From Streptomyces pactum (GTDB lineage: Bacteria > Actinomycetota > Actinomycetes > Streptomycetales > Streptomycetaceae): DNA of 64,000 bases. The first letter of the stretch is position 1. Each line of letters begins with the position of its first letter. Position numbers and translations under genes: made by a program. The stretch spans positions 2,108,001-2,172,000 of the forward strand of contig NZ_CP019724.1 in the NCBI RefSeq assembly GCF_002005225.1, in the 5' to 3' direction. The notes below the pieces were generated by a model, which saw only the letters and a program-made list of their open reading frames with translations, was not told the DNA's origin and made no database searches. Positions 33,958-43,429 of the stretch are shown piece by piece.

Positions 33958-35502
33958 CTTCCCGTCGGCGATCCCTCGGTATGACGGGTCGGGCAGTGGG
34001 AGCTCGATGCGGAAGGTGCAGCCCTGGCCGGGGGCGGTGTCGAGGGTGATGCGGCCGTCGTGGGCGGTGACGAGGGCGTGGGCGATGGCGAGGCCGAGGC
34101 CGGAGCCGCCGGTGGCGCGGGTGCGGGAGTCGTCGGTGCGGTAGAAGCGGTCGAAGACCCGTTCGCGTTCGGTGGGCGTGAGGCCGGGGCCCTCGTCGGC
34201 GACTTCGATGACGGCCCGGCCGCCGACGACGCCGACGCCGATTCTGATGGGCGTGCCGGACGGGGTGTGGAGGACGGCGTTGCCGATGAGGTTGGTGACG
34301 ACCTGGCGCAGGCGCGCTTCGTCGGCGACGGCGGGGGCAGTCGCCGGCTTGCCGCCGCCGGGGCCGGTGAGAGCCACCGGGCGGGTGGCGTCCAGGGCAC
34401 GAACGTCATGGAGGGCGTCGGCGGCGAGGGTGCGCAGGTCCATGGGGGCCAGGTCGAGGGCGAAGGCCGGTGCCCGGTCCGGGCCCGCGTGCGCGGTGTC
34501 CTCGTCTAGGCGGGCGAGGAGGAACATCTCCTCGACGAGCCGGGCGAGGCGTTCGGACTCCTCGGCGATCCGGGTCATGGTCTGGTCGAGGTCGTCCCGG
34601 GTGGGCAGGGCGCCCATGCGGTAGAGGTCGGTGTAGCCCTTGATGCCTACGAGGGGAGTGCGCAGTTCGTGGCCGGCGTCGGCGAAGAAGCGTCTGGTTC
34701 TCGCCTCGGCCTGCGCCCGGGCCCGGAAGGACGTGTCGATCTGGGCGAGCATCTGGTTGAGGCAGGCGGTGAGGCGGCCCACCTCGGTGTGCGGCGCGGC
34801 CAGTTCGGGGACGCGGTGGGAGTAGTCGCCGGCGGCGATGGCCGTGGTGGTCTCCTCGATCCGGGTCAGCGGGCGCAGTCCGGAGCGGACGGCGAACCAG
34901 CCGGCGGCGGTCAGGAGCGCGAGCAGGGCGGCGCCCACGGTCAGTGAGAGGTTCCGGGTCGTGGTGACGGTGCGGTCGACCTCGTCGAGGGAGGTGGCGA
35001 CGAGAACACTGCCGCGGGTGTCCTCCCGCCCGGGCGGGAAGACCTGCGCGGGCTGGGTGAGGGCGATGACCCGCCAGTCGTGGTCGCCGTCCCGGGCGCT
35101 CACGGTGAACGGGCGGCCCTCCCTGGCGAGGACGGCCTCGCGGTCGAGCGGGGGGAGTTCGGGACCGCCACCGGGCGGCGCGGTGCTCGCGTCGAACGCC
35201 CTGCGGGTGGTGCCGTCGTCGTCCAGGTAGGTCACGGTGGTGTCGCCGAGGACGCTCAGCGTCCGCACGCTCGGCGTGGTGCCGGTGCCGGCGGGGGGTG
35301 CCAGTCGGGCGGCGATCTGGCCGGTCAGGACGAGCCGGTCGTCGACCCGGTCCTGGAGGTAGCCGCGCAGGGCCGTGGTGACGGTCATCCCCGTGCCGAG
35401 GAGGCCGACGGCGACCAGGGCGATGGACAGGCACAGGAGGCGGGCACGGAGGGACAGCCGGCTCGGCCGCCCGCCGGTCGGCCGCCAGGCCCGGCGCTTC
35501 AC
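33952..35502 (-). CDS. Sensor histidine kinase (HAMP, HisKA)
   Basis: The protein has 516 residues. It starts with GTG overlapping the stop of the regulator gene (GTGA). Transmembrane helices lie at about 22-44 and 185-207, with an extracytoplasmic sensor domain of about 140 residues between them. A HAMP domain follows (RPLTRIEETTTAIAAGDYSH). The phosphoacceptor His278 is in DAGHELRTPL. Later features are the N box NLIGNAVLHT, DEGPGLTP and GGSGLGLAI. All catalytic elements are present, so it should be active. It pairs with the upstream OmpR-type regulator. The likely signal is envelope stress or a transported compound, inferred from the MMPL transporter in the same run. Confidence 0.93.
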   Translation of the reverse strand: MKRRAWRPTGGRPSRLSLRARLLCLSIALVAVGLLGTGMTVTTALRGYLQDRVDDRLVLTGQIAARLAPPAGTGTTPSVRTLSVLGDTTVTYLDDDGTTRRAFDASTAPPGGGPELPPLDREAVLAREGRPFTVSARDGDHDWRVIALTQPAQVFPPGREDTRGSVLVATSLDEVDRTVTTTRNLSLTVGAALLALLTAAGWFAVRSGLRPLTRIEETTTAIAAGDYSHRVPELAAPHTEVGRLTACLNQMLAQIDTSFRARAQAEARTRRFFADAGHELRTPLVGIKGYTDLYRMGALPTRDDLDQTMTRIAEESERLARLVEEMFLLARLDEDTAHAGPDRAPAFALDLAPMDLRTLAADALHDVRALDATRPVALTGPGGGKPATAPAVADEARLRQVVTNLIGNAVLHTPSGTPIRIGVGVVGGRAVIEVADEGPGLTPTERERVFDRFYRTDDSRTRATGGSGLGLAIAHALVTAHDGRITLDTAPGQGCTFRIELPLPDPSYRGIADGKA

Positions 35503-36242
35503 GGCCGCGGCTCGCGGATCACGTAGCCCACGCCCCGGACGGTGTGGACGAGTTTGGGCTCGCCCGTGTCGACCTTGCGGCGAAGATAGCTGATGTACGT
35601 GTCGACGATGCTGGGGTCGCCGCCGAAGTCGTACTCCCACACGCTCCGCAGGATCTGGTTCTTCGTCATGGTGCGCCCCGCGTTGGCCACCAGGAAGTGC
35701 AGGAGGCGGAACTCGGTCGGGGACAGCCGTACGGTGCGGCCGGCCCGGGTGACGTGGTGGCTCTCGGGTTCGAGCACCAGGTCGCCGACCGCGAGCCGGG
35801 CGGGCTGCTCGCCTCTGGTACGGCGCAGTACGGCGTGGATGCGGGCGATGAGCTCTTCGAGGTCGAAGGGTTTGGTGACGTAGTCGTCGCCTCCGAGACG
35901 CAGGCCGTGCAGCCGGTCCTGACGGTCGTCCCGTGCGGTGACGAAGAGGACCGGCACGTCCCCGCCCTGGCCGGGAAGGGGTGAGCGGGGCTGGGCCCGC
36001 AGGCGGCGGATGACCTCGAAGCCGTCCATGTCCGGGAGCATGACGTCGAGCAGGACGAGGTCGGGCGTGCGCCGCGCGGCCAGGTCGAGGGCCTCCCGGC
36101 CGGTGGCGGCGGCCTCCACGTCGAAGCCGGCGTAGCGCAGAGCGGTGCGCAGCAACTCCCGGACCGTGGGCTCGTCGTCGACGACCAGCAGGTGGTTGGG
36201 GCGACCCGCAGAGTGGTGCGAGGGGGGTGTCGGTGCCGCCAT
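35499..36242 (-). CDS. OmpR/PhoB-family response regulator
   Basis: The protein has 247 residues from the ATG at 36242. An in-frame GTG at 36263 is also possible. The receiver domain starts at LLVVDDEPTV, the phosphoacceptor Asp66 is in LLDVMLPDMDG, and the switch lysine lies in YVTKPFDLEEL. The C-terminal winged helix ends with VDTYISYLRRK and TVRGVGYVIR. It is 41 or 62 bases downstream of the streptophobe gene and likely co-transcribed. Its targets are unknown but may include the transporter. Confidence 0.93.
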   Translation of the reverse strand: MAAPTPPSHHSAGRPNHLLVVDDEPTVRELLRTALRYAGFDVEAAATGREALDLAARRTPDLVLLDVMLPDMDGFEVIRRLRAQPRSPLPGQGGDVPVLFVTARDDRQDRLHGLRLGGDDYVTKPFDLEELIARIHAVLRRTRGEQPARLAVGDLVLEPESHHVTRAGRTVRLSPTEFRLLHFLVANAGRTMTKNQILRSVWEYDFGGDPSIVDTYISYLRRKVDTGEPKLVHTVRGVGYVIREPRP

Positions 36243-36304
36243 GGTGGGGATCGCCGCCTTCACGAACAGGACTGACAGGGTCTTCCGAGGAGATCACACG
36301 ACGC

Positions 36305-37936
36305 TCACGACGTAGGGTCGGACGTCACCCGGGACGGCGTGGACCGTGCGCCGGCCGGTCGTCGGGGCGCCGTGCCCGGCCGTTGCGCCGCAAGACCCCG
36401 GCGGCGGACCCTTCGGCTCCGCAGGCGGCTGCCACCGTAGCCCGCGAGGGCGGCCAGGACGAACCCGGTGAGAGCGGACAGGCCCGAAGTGGCGTCGAGA
36501 CCGGCCGTGACGCCGCCCATCTCGTTGCCCATGAGACTGATGCCGATCCGCAGCGACCCGCGGGCCAGAAGAGGGAGCACCAGGGCCGTGACGCCGACGG
36601 CGATGCCCATCCGCAGTGCGGTCTCCACATGGCGGTCGAGAAGGGCGTCGGACTCCTCTCTCGGAGTACGCGTCGGGGTGCGGGAGGCGGCGACGTACCC
36701 GGCGACCACCAGCAGGAGCAGCGTCAGGAACATGCCGAGGAGCCACAGGGGCACGCCGACGCCCGACCAGCCGCCGAGGTCGACGGACGTGTCCGTGCCC
36801 TCCCCACCGCCCTGGGCACCGCCGCCGAGCATGCCGAGCATTCCGCCGCCGTCCGGCTGGATGCGGTGCACGCCCGCCTCCCAGGAGGTACCGAGGCCGG
36901 TGGTGAGCAGTACGCCGAGCAGGTTGGGGCCGATCAGCAGCAGCAGACCGGCCGCTTCCGCCGCCCGTTCCCTCCCGGTCAGGGCCGCGGCCCCGGCCAG
37001 GAGCGCGACGGCCGAGGCCGAGCAGCACAGCACGGCAGCGGTCCCGGCCAGGGTGGAGGCGACGGCGTTCCACTTCCGTCGCAGGCGGCCCAGGGCGAGG
37101 GGGCGCGGCAGGGTCGTATGGCGGGCCGCGAGGCAGCCCAGAGCGAGAACGGCGCCCACCCACAGCAGTCCGAGGAAGGCGGTCGCCACGGCATCGGTCT
37201 CGAACACCACCGAGGACAGCCCTTTGGTGAGACCTCCGCCCTCACTGCCTCCGGTGATCCGGCTGAACGCTCCGGACGACGCGCCCCTGCCGAACCGTTC
37301 CGTCACGGACTCGGGCAGCCGGGCGGTGCCCCGAGCCGTGCCGGCCAGGGCGGGGAGGACCGCGGCCGCGGTCACCAGCGCGCCGCCGCACCGGGCCCAC
37401 AGCAGCGCCGGGGCGGGCCGCTGCCTCCGGCGCAGGGGCCGGAAGAAGCCGACCGCCAGGACGACCGTACCGAGGAACGTCAGGGTCAGCGGCGTCACCG
37501 CCGCCGCACCGCTCAGGCCGAGGCTGAGCCCGCCACCGCCACCGCCGCCGGACCCGCCGAGCAGCCCGCCGAGGCCGCCGCCCAGCCCGCCGTCGTCGGC
37601 GGCCCCGGCGGAGGGAGCCGACTCCACGGTGACACCGCCCCCGACGGCCATGCTCACCGTCATCGGCACGAGGCGGGCCACGGGGGCGATCGCGCCGGCG
37701 CCCAGGGCGGCGAGTGCCGCCCACGCGGCGGCCGCCATCACCAGGACCGCGATCGCGACGGAGAGGGCTCCCTCGAGGGTGTGGCGCCACGGCGAGCCGG
37801 GAGCAGCGGGGCGAGACGGGGCGGAGGACACGGGCGGGCTCCTGTGGCCGGGGGCAGGGACGGGGAAACGGGATGGAGGCGGGGGCGACGGAAGGGGGCC
37901 GCCGCCCCCGCGGGCGCGGGCGCCGGTGCGGGCCAT
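36305..37936 (-). CDS. Streptophobe-type multi-pass membrane protein
   Basis: The protein has 543 residues. The N-terminus is Pro/Arg-rich and a long Gly run follows at about 125-145 (GGLGGGLGGLLGG region). There are about 9-11 hydrophobic segments, for example LSVAIAVLVMAAAAWAALAA, LTFLGTVVLAVGFF, LLGMFLTLLLLVVAGYVAA and LSALTGFVLAALAGY. This matches the streptophobe family of Streptomyces membrane proteins, whose function is unknown. The start is uncertain because the ATG at 37936 has no clear binding site. It lies 12 bases after the MMPL gene and probably belongs to that operon. Confidence 0.7.
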   Translation of the reverse strand: MARTGARARGGGGPLPSPPPPSRFPVPAPGHRSPPVSSAPSRPAAPGSPWRHTLEGALSVAIAVLVMAAAAWAALAALGAGAIAPVARLVPMTVSMAVGGGVTVESAPSAGAADDGGLGGGLGGLLGGSGGGGGGGLSLGLSGAAAVTPLTLTFLGTVVLAVGFFRPLRRRQRPAPALLWARCGGALVTAAAVLPALAGTARGTARLPESVTERFGRGASSGAFSRITGGSEGGGLTKGLSSVVFETDAVATAFLGLLWVGAVLALGCLAARHTTLPRPLALGRLRRKWNAVASTLAGTAAVLCCSASAVALLAGAAALTGRERAAEAAGLLLLIGPNLLGVLLTTGLGTSWEAGVHRIQPDGGGMLGMLGGGAQGGGEGTDTSVDLGGWSGVGVPLWLLGMFLTLLLLVVAGYVAASRTPTRTPREESDALLDRHVETALRMGIAVGVTALVLPLLARGSLRIGISLMGNEMGGVTAGLDATSGLSALTGFVLAALAGYGGSRLRSRRVRRRGLAAQRPGTAPRRPAGARSTPSRVTSDPTS

Positions 37937-37948
37937 GGCGAAGGCGGC

Positions 37949-40192
37949 TCAGCCGCCGGAGCCCCGGCCGCCGCCGCTGCCCGCTGTTTCGACGGCCGGG
38001 CCTGGACCGGCGTCGAGCGAAGCGCCGGGCGCCGACGCGGTGCGGCCGCCGAGGCCGCGTTCGAGCCGCTCGCCTTCGACGTCCAGGTCGGGCACGAACC
38101 GGTCCAGCCGGCGGGGAAGGCGCCAGGCACGCCGGCCGAGCAGGGCGAGTACCGCGGGGACGATCGCCATGCGGACGACAAAGGCGTCGAAGAGGACGGC
38201 GGCGGCGAGCCCGAAGCCGATGGTCTTGAGCATCTGCTCGTCGGAGCCCATGAAGGCGGCGAAGACGGAGACCATGATCACGGCGGCGGCGGTCACCACG
38301 CGTGCGCTGTGCTCGAAGCCGCTGACCACGGAGTCCCTCGGCGACTGCCCGTGCACGTACGCCTCGCGCATCCGGGTCACGAGGAACACCTCGTAGTCCA
38401 TGGCGAGGCCGAAGACGACGCCCACCATGAAGATCGGCGTCATCGACATGACCGGTCCCGGTACCGCCACCCCGAAGAGGGAGGACAGCCAGCCCCACTG
38501 GAAGACCGCGACCACCGCACCGAGCCCGGCGAGGACCGAGAGCAGGAAGCCCAGGGCCGCCTTGAGCGGGACGAGGAGGGAGCGGAAGACGGCGATCAGC
38601 AGCAGGAACGCCAGGCCGACCACGAGCCCCAGGTACGGGAGCAGGGCGTCGGACAGTTTCTGCGACACGTCCACGTTCATCGCCGTGGATCCGGCGACCA
38701 GGACGTGGGCGTGGCTGTCGCTCACGAGGGCCGGCTCGCGCAGCGCGTGCACGAGGTCGGCCGTCTCGGCGCTCGCCGGCGCGGTGGCCGGCACGACGGT
38801 GAGGACGGCGGTCTCCCCCGACCTGCTCAGCCGGGGCTGTCCGACCGCGGCGACGTCCTCTCGAGCGCTGATCTCTCCGGCGACATCGCGGGCGGCCTCC
38901 TGGGCGCTGCCGCCGCCCTCGGTCTGGACGACCATGGTCAGGGGGCCGTTGTAGCCGGGGCCGAAGCCTTCGGCGACCAGGTCGTAGGCGCGGCGCTGCG
39001 TGGTCGAGGCGGGCTTGGACTCGTCGCCCGGGAGCCCCATCTCCAGGGCCGCCGCGGGTACGGCGATCGCGCCGAGCAGGGCGGTCGCGCCCAGGAGGAC
39101 GGTGACGGGGCGCCGGACGACGAAGCGGGCCCAGCGCACGCCCATGGCCGGCTTCGGCCGGCCGGCCGCGCGCCGGGGGCGGGGACGAGCGGGGCCGATG
39201 CGGCGTCCGCAGAGGCTGAGCAGCGCGGGAATCAGGGTGACGGCGATGAGCACCGCGATGACGACCGTGCCGGCGGCGGCGAGACCCATCTGCGTCAGCA
39301 GCGGGATGCCGACCACACCCAGTCCCGCGAGGGCGATGATCACGGTCAGACCGGCGAACACGACCGCGGACCCCGCGGTGCCCACCGCGTGAGCCGCCGC
39401 CTCTTCCCGGCCCCTGCCGCGGGCGAGTTCGGCGCGGTGGCGGGAGACGACGAACAGGGCGTAGTCGATGCCGACGGCGAGGCCGATCATGGTGGCGAGA
39501 CCGCTCGTGGTCGAGCCGAGGCCGAGCGGCTCCGCGAGCACCTTGATCGCCAGACCGCCGATGCCGACTCCGAGGACGGCGGTGAGCAGCGGAAGCCCGG
39601 CTGCCAGCAGCGAGCCGAAGGTGATGACGAGCACCACGGCGGCCACGGCCAGCCCGAGGGCCTCGGACGAATGCCCACCGGCCATCGCCTTTACGGCGTT
39701 GCCGCCGACCTCGACGGTCAGCTCCGGCGAGCCCGCCTGCTCGACGGTGTCCTGCAGCGCCTCGCGCGAGCGCTCCTCCAGCTCCGAGGCGGGCACCTCG
39801 TACGACACCTGCGCGTACGCGGTGGAGCCGTCCTCACTGACCGACCGGGTGGCGTACGGGTCGGTGACCCGGACGGCCTGCGGCCCGTCCCCGAGCTCCC
39901 GGACCGTCTCCTGGACGGCCCTCCTCGTCTCGGCGTCGGTGACCTTGCCGTCCTCGGCCCGGAACACCACCCGCGCCGTCGCACCGTCGGCGTTCAGCTC
40001 CGGGAAGCTCCGCTCCAGCAGGTCGTACGCCTGCTGTGCCTCCGTGCCGGGCATCGAGAAGTCGTTGGGCGGCGGGGCGGGTGCTCTCCCCGCCAGCACG
40101 CCCGTCCCCACGAGCAGCACCGCCCACAGCAACGCGACGAGCCGGCGCCTGCGGAAGGCGAACCGGCCCAGCCTGGAAAGGAACGTGGCCAC
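37949..40192 (-). CDS. MMPL/RND-family transporter
   Basis: The protein has 747 residues and the GTG start follows GGGAG. It has the twelve-helix RND layout in two halves. There is one N-terminal helix (about 17-35), an extracytoplasmic domain (about 45-170), then five helices with the GIDYALFVVSRHRAEL motif. The second half repeats this with AMDYEVFLVTRMREAY. The paired Asp-Tyr elements are the proton-relay signature of MMPL exporters. Substrates of actinobacterial MMPL proteins are lipids or lipophilic metabolites. Here none can be inferred. It is first in a run with the streptophobe protein and the two-component system. Confidence 0.93.
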   Translation of the reverse strand: MATFLSRLGRFAFRRRRLVALLWAVLLVGTGVLAGRAPAPPPNDFSMPGTEAQQAYDLLERSFPELNADGATARVVFRAEDGKVTDAETRRAVQETVRELGDGPQAVRVTDPYATRSVSEDGSTAYAQVSYEVPASELEERSREALQDTVEQAGSPELTVEVGGNAVKAMAGGHSSEALGLAVAAVVLVITFGSLLAAGLPLLTAVLGVGIGGLAIKVLAEPLGLGSTTSGLATMIGLAVGIDYALFVVSRHRAELARGRGREEAAAHAVGTAGSAVVFAGLTVIIALAGLGVVGIPLLTQMGLAAAGTVVIAVLIAVTLIPALLSLCGRRIGPARPRPRRAAGRPKPAMGVRWARFVVRRPVTVLLGATALLGAIAVPAAALEMGLPGDESKPASTTQRRAYDLVAEGFGPGYNGPLTMVVQTEGGGSAQEAARDVAGEISAREDVAAVGQPRLSRSGETAVLTVVPATAPASAETADLVHALREPALVSDSHAHVLVAGSTAMNVDVSQKLSDALLPYLGLVVGLAFLLLIAVFRSLLVPLKAALGFLLSVLAGLGAVVAVFQWGWLSSLFGVAVPGPVMSMTPIFMVGVVFGLAMDYEVFLVTRMREAYVHGQSPRDSVVSGFEHSARVVTAAAVIMVSVFAAFMGSDEQMLKTIGFGLAAAVLFDAFVVRMAIVPAVLALLGRRAWRLPRRLDRFVPDLDVEGERLERGLGGRTASAPGASLDAGPGPAVETAGSGGGRGSGG

Positions 40193-40368
40193 AGCAAGGG
40201 CTCCCAGTCAGGTCGAGGCTCATCGGAACAGCCACCGACGCTGTCACCCCGGCCTGAAAGGACTCGGAGAGTTCCTGGGAGTTGCCTGAGAGATCCGCTG
40301 CCACGGCGGGACCGGAGTGGCGGATCCCGGGCAGGGTCGCCGCCGCGGCGGCCCGATTCACAGAAAGC

Positions 40369-40767
40369 TCACCGGGTCGCACCGAGACGGACGCCGATCC
40401 GCAGGAACGCCTGGACGAGCGGGGCGACCGGCACGTCCGGCGAGATCACCTGGGAGCCGAAGTGGACGGCGACGAGATCGAGGCCGGGTGAGACGAACAA
40501 CCGCTGGCCGTGGATGCCGCTGGCCATGTACGAGTCGTAGGGGTCGTTCAGGACCCACCACAGGTCGTGGTACGAGAGCGTGGCGGGCGACTCGGGGGGG
40601 GTGCGGCGGGGAACCGTACGCGACGGGGATAACCGTCGGTCCTCCGGCCGCCTGCCGGCCGCCGGCGCGCCCGCCTCCAGTGAATCGTCAATGTCCTCGC
40701 TGTTCCCTTCGTGGGCGACTGCCTCGCGGCCAGACTCACGAAAGTCTGTGTTGGCTGGAGTAGACAT
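40369..40767 (-). pseudogene. C-terminal tail of a beta-lactamase-fold serine hydrolase
   Basis: Residues about 66-132 (YHDLWWVLNDPYDSYMASGI, then HGQRLFVSPGLDLVAVHFGS) match the end of nylB-type (6-aminohexanoate dimer hydrolase) and class C beta-lactamase-like hydrolases. The SxxK and YxN catalytic regions, which should lie some 200 residues earlier, are absent. The N-terminal 65 residues are low-complexity and unrelated. No ribosome binding site precedes the ATG. A deletion has removed most of the gene. Confidence 0.65.
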
Positions 40768-40815
40768 TGAGTGGCGGGCCAGTTATGGTTTCTTTCGTAG
40801 GCGAGATCAAGAAGG

Positions 40816-40840
40816 GCCCGGCAGAAATGAACTGCCGGGC
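40816..40840. terminator. Perfect 9-bp hairpin
   Basis: GCCCGGCAG, a 7-base loop and CTGCCGGGC form a stable stem next to the decayed hydrolase and at the left edge of the duplicated region. It may be a terminator or a structural relic. No U tract is present. Confidence 0.45.
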
Positions 40841-40870
40841 AGCAGTACGCAGTTGCAGTGCGCAGGACGG

Positions 40871-41146
40871 TTCGGCGGTGGAGTTCCGAAGCCAGGGTTG
40901 TTGCAGGACGGCGACGGGACTGACGGCCGGACCGGGTGGCCCGCAGTGATCAGGGGCCGCCATGAGCAGTACCGCAGTACCCGCAGTGGGTATTCCAGTG
41001 GTTCCCCGGTAAAGGCGTCTTACTGCGGGCGCGCGTACCGGGAAGTTCGGCAGTGGGGTTCTGAGCCAGAGCAGATGCAGGACGGGCGACGGGGCTGGCT
41101 GCCGAAGAGTGGCGCTTCTTCCAGGCCACCAGCAGTACCGCAGTAC
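40871..41146 (+). repeat. Imperfect 175-bp-period duplication
   Basis: Copy 1 (40871-40980) and copy 2 (41046-41146) share TTCGGCRGTGGRGTTC at the start, GCAGGACGG(G)CGACGGG in the middle and AGCAGTACCGCAGTAC at the end. The period is about 175 bases. Further CAGTAC/GCAGT words are scattered around it. No reading frame with a binding site covers it convincingly. The 600-base stretch from 40768 to 41423 otherwise holds nothing I can name. Confidence 0.6.
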
Positions 41147-41423
41147 CGGTTCGGCAAGTGATTGATCAGAGGGAAGAACGGAGGAGCCCGCGCCACCAGG
41201 ATCGCCCGGACGAGTAATGGGTCCGGGTACCGCAGGACATCGATAGTGAGGTGGTCTCCGGTCACGCATCCGCGATCCCCGCAACCCCGGCAGCCTTCAG
41301 GCCGGGCACGCGGAAACAGAAGGCCGGCGCATTACTGGGGTCGGCAGATGGTGTAGCAGTTCCTTCGGGGCCCTGGTGCCGTATGGCACCAGGGCCCCTC
41401 CACGCGTTCCACCCAGAGGTGCG

Positions 41424-41615
41424 ATGACAGCAGACGACTCGTTCGGCCGTCTCGACGACGACTACCCCGCCTACACCATGGGCCGGGACGCCGAGATGCT
41501 CGGCACCACCCCGGGCTTCCTGCGCGCCGTCGGCGAAGCCCGCCTCATCACCCCGCTGCGCTCCGCAGGCGGACACCGCCGCGCCGCCGAAGTGTCCAAA
41601 CAACCCGCAGCCTGA
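41424..41615 (+). pseudogene. Truncated MerR-like helix-turn-helix protein
   Basis: The ATG at 41424 follows AGAGGTG. The encoded 63 residues begin with a typical Streptomyces MerR-type domain (YPAYTMGRDAEMLGTTPGFL, then EARLITPLRSAGGHRR). Right after GGHRR the expected YSRYQLR continuation is lost and a short unrelated tail ends at 41615. The full protein should have about 100 or more residues. It could still fold as a bare DNA-binding element, but loss of function is more likely. Confidence 0.65.
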
Positions 41616-41725
41616 GGCAGTGCTGCCTGGTCATTGCCTCAGACGACAGGGTGCACGGGCGTGCAGCGCCCGTGTCAGCCGTCATGGTTCGGAAGGTCCC
41701 CTCCGCCCACGTCTTCGGCGTGGGC

Positions 41726-41789
41726 GTGCTGCTGTGCTGCTGTGCTGCTGTGCTGCTGTGCTGCTGTGCTGCTGTGCTGCTGTGCTGCT
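41726..41789 (+). repeat. Octanucleotide tandem repeat, 8 perfect copies
   Basis: The unit GTGCTGCT is repeated eight times without a mismatch over 64 bases. It reads through as Cys/Cys/Ala/Val/Leu-rich peptides on the plus strand and as QQHSSTAA repeats on the minus strand. Neither frame has other support. Perfect identity suggests recent or ongoing slippage. The rest of the 41616-42253 stretch holds no supported gene. Confidence 0.9.
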
Positions 41790-42253
41790 GGAACCAGGCG
41801 ACCACCTCCGCCTTGCGCATGCTGCGGGAGGCGTACATCGGCTGGATGGCTTGAGACATGGCCGCGTCCGTAGCTGCCGTGGCTATGCGGGCGGTGTTGT
41901 CAGTCGGCGGTGAGCCCTTCTCGCGGGTGGGGAGAGGGCCTGTCACAGACAGGGTCGGGGTCGCGCGGCCATGGCTGCGCGACCCGAGGTGCATCTGGGG
42001 AGGGCGCTACCTCGGCCGAGAGCTCCTGGATGCCGGCGTCGGCTGAGAGCGTCAACCGTCGCCGAGACCGGAAGCGACGACGCCGCGGTCCTGGTCGCCG
42101 GCGTGCTGGTCGTCGGCGACCAGGATGTGGCTCGGAAGGGACAGGAGCATCGGGCCGGCTGAGTAGGGATACGAGGCCGGGGCTGCGGGCCGCGTGGCGG
42201 CTGGGGCGCCGCACGCCCGGTGCGGCTGTCGTGCCGTTTGGAGGGGCAGACGT

Positions 42254-42814
42254 TCAGACGCTCGTCCAGGCTTCGAGGAAGGCTTTCCGCCCAGCAGGAT
42301 CGTCCGATCTGCGGTCGGCGTGCAGGACGCGCCAGGCGGTGAGTTCGAGATCTCGGAGCCACAGTTCTCCGATGACCTGTGTCTTGAGGTCGGGAAGATG
42401 GTCGGACTCGGCGAGGGCTTGACCGATCACCTCCCCAGCCGCGACGCGTTGGGGCGGGGTCATCTCCTCGACAGCCGAGAGGATTTGTCGGGCCAGGGAG
42501 GTTCCTTCGCCTGCCAGGGCTTGCAGCACCTCGGCCTTGAGGTTGGCGGGTAGCAGGTAGGCGGTGCCCGAGGACCTCCACAGGTCCGACCAGAAGCGTT
42601 CGCCCGCCTCGGTGGGGGCAGGGAGCGCGGCCAGCAGCCCGAGGAGATGGCCGATGGACGCGTAGCCGCCGGAGTGGGCAGCCGCGACGACCGCGATACC
42701 GGCGACACGCTCCACATCGAGATGCCGGGCTTCGGGGTCGGAAGCGAGGCCCAGTTGGTGTTCCAACTGGTTTGCGAGCGGGGCGGACACGTGGGGGCGG
42801 ACCTCAGGAAGCAT
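42254..42814 (-). CDS. Hypothetical helical protein, 186 residues
   Basis: The ATG is preceded by AAGGAT. The sequence is rich in Ala, Leu and Glu and predicted mainly helical (LEHQLGLASDPEARHLDVER, then LLGLLAALPAPTEAGERFW, and LKAEVLQALAGEGTSLARQI). It has no signal peptide or membrane segment and shows normal Streptomyces codon bias. I do not recognise the family. It stands alone between decayed genes and the lanthipeptide cluster. Confidence 0.6.
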   Translation of the reverse strand: MLPEVRPHVSAPLANQLEHQLGLASDPEARHLDVERVAGIAVVAAAHSGGYASIGHLLGLLAALPAPTEAGERFWSDLWRSSGTAYLLPANLKAEVLQALAGEGTSLARQILSAVEEMTPPQRVAAGEVIGQALAESDHLPDLKTQVIGELWLRDLELTAWRVLHADRRSDDPAGRKAFLEAWTSV

Positions 42815-43429
42815 TGGCGATCCTTGCGGGTAGGCGAGCGGAGATGCCCGTTCGGAAGCCCTGATCGTTCCCCAGGATCGGCGGCGCTACTCGGCTTGGG
42901 GCGGCCCAATCGGCGGGACCTGGGAGCCGCACCGGCGTTCACCCGTCGCACGGGTGTTCCACGCGTTGACCGTGGCAGCCTTCGCCGCGCCCTACATCGC
43001 CATTTCCCTGGCCACCTGCTGACCGCCGCATCACTGCACGCCTGCCCGCCTGCCCCACCAGCAACCCGGATCCGCGGCGAGACCGGCGCACGGGCCACCG
43101 GGCGGGGTGCCCGCCGGGCAGGAGATATTCACCGCAATACGCGTTCTTTTGAGCGCTCAACGGCGACCGCCGGGCCTGAACGGGACCAACCGCCGCAGCG
43201 CGTCGAACTTCGGGCCGCATGGCGGGCCCCACCCCACCAACGGCTTCGTGCGAGACCGCAACGCCGGTCAGTGAGGCGAGTATCGGACGTGCTCACGCCC
43301 ACTGGCCCACGTGCGGGCGCCCGGAGCGTCCAGCGAGTGTCATGGCCGACCGTCCAGCCCTCCCCTTCGGGCGAACCACCCCGACATGTCGGGACACCCC
43401 GCACGAGTCCGCTCCCACGACGGGGAACC
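42815..43429. other. Intergenic stretch without a supported gene
   Basis: These 615 bases separate the hypothetical gene from the end of the lanthipeptide cluster. Open frames here have no ribosome binding site or recognisable product. A slightly AT-rich spot near 43120-43160 was noted, but no promoter could be defined. Confidence 0.5.

Noticed and set aside
36227..40540. A 1437-codon open frame on the plus strand
   Set aside because: It lies antisense to the MMPL, streptophobe and regulator genes and has low-complexity Gly/Arg/Glu sequence without domains. Long antisense frames are common in GC-rich DNA.
40736..41284. A 182-codon open frame across the duplicated region
   Set aside because: It has no binding site, and its Pro/Arg/Leu-rich sequence follows from the DNA repeats. 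It overlaps the start of the decayed hydrolase.
41726..41789. CRISPR array
   Set aside because: The repeats are eight bases long and have no spacers. It is a simple tandem repeat.
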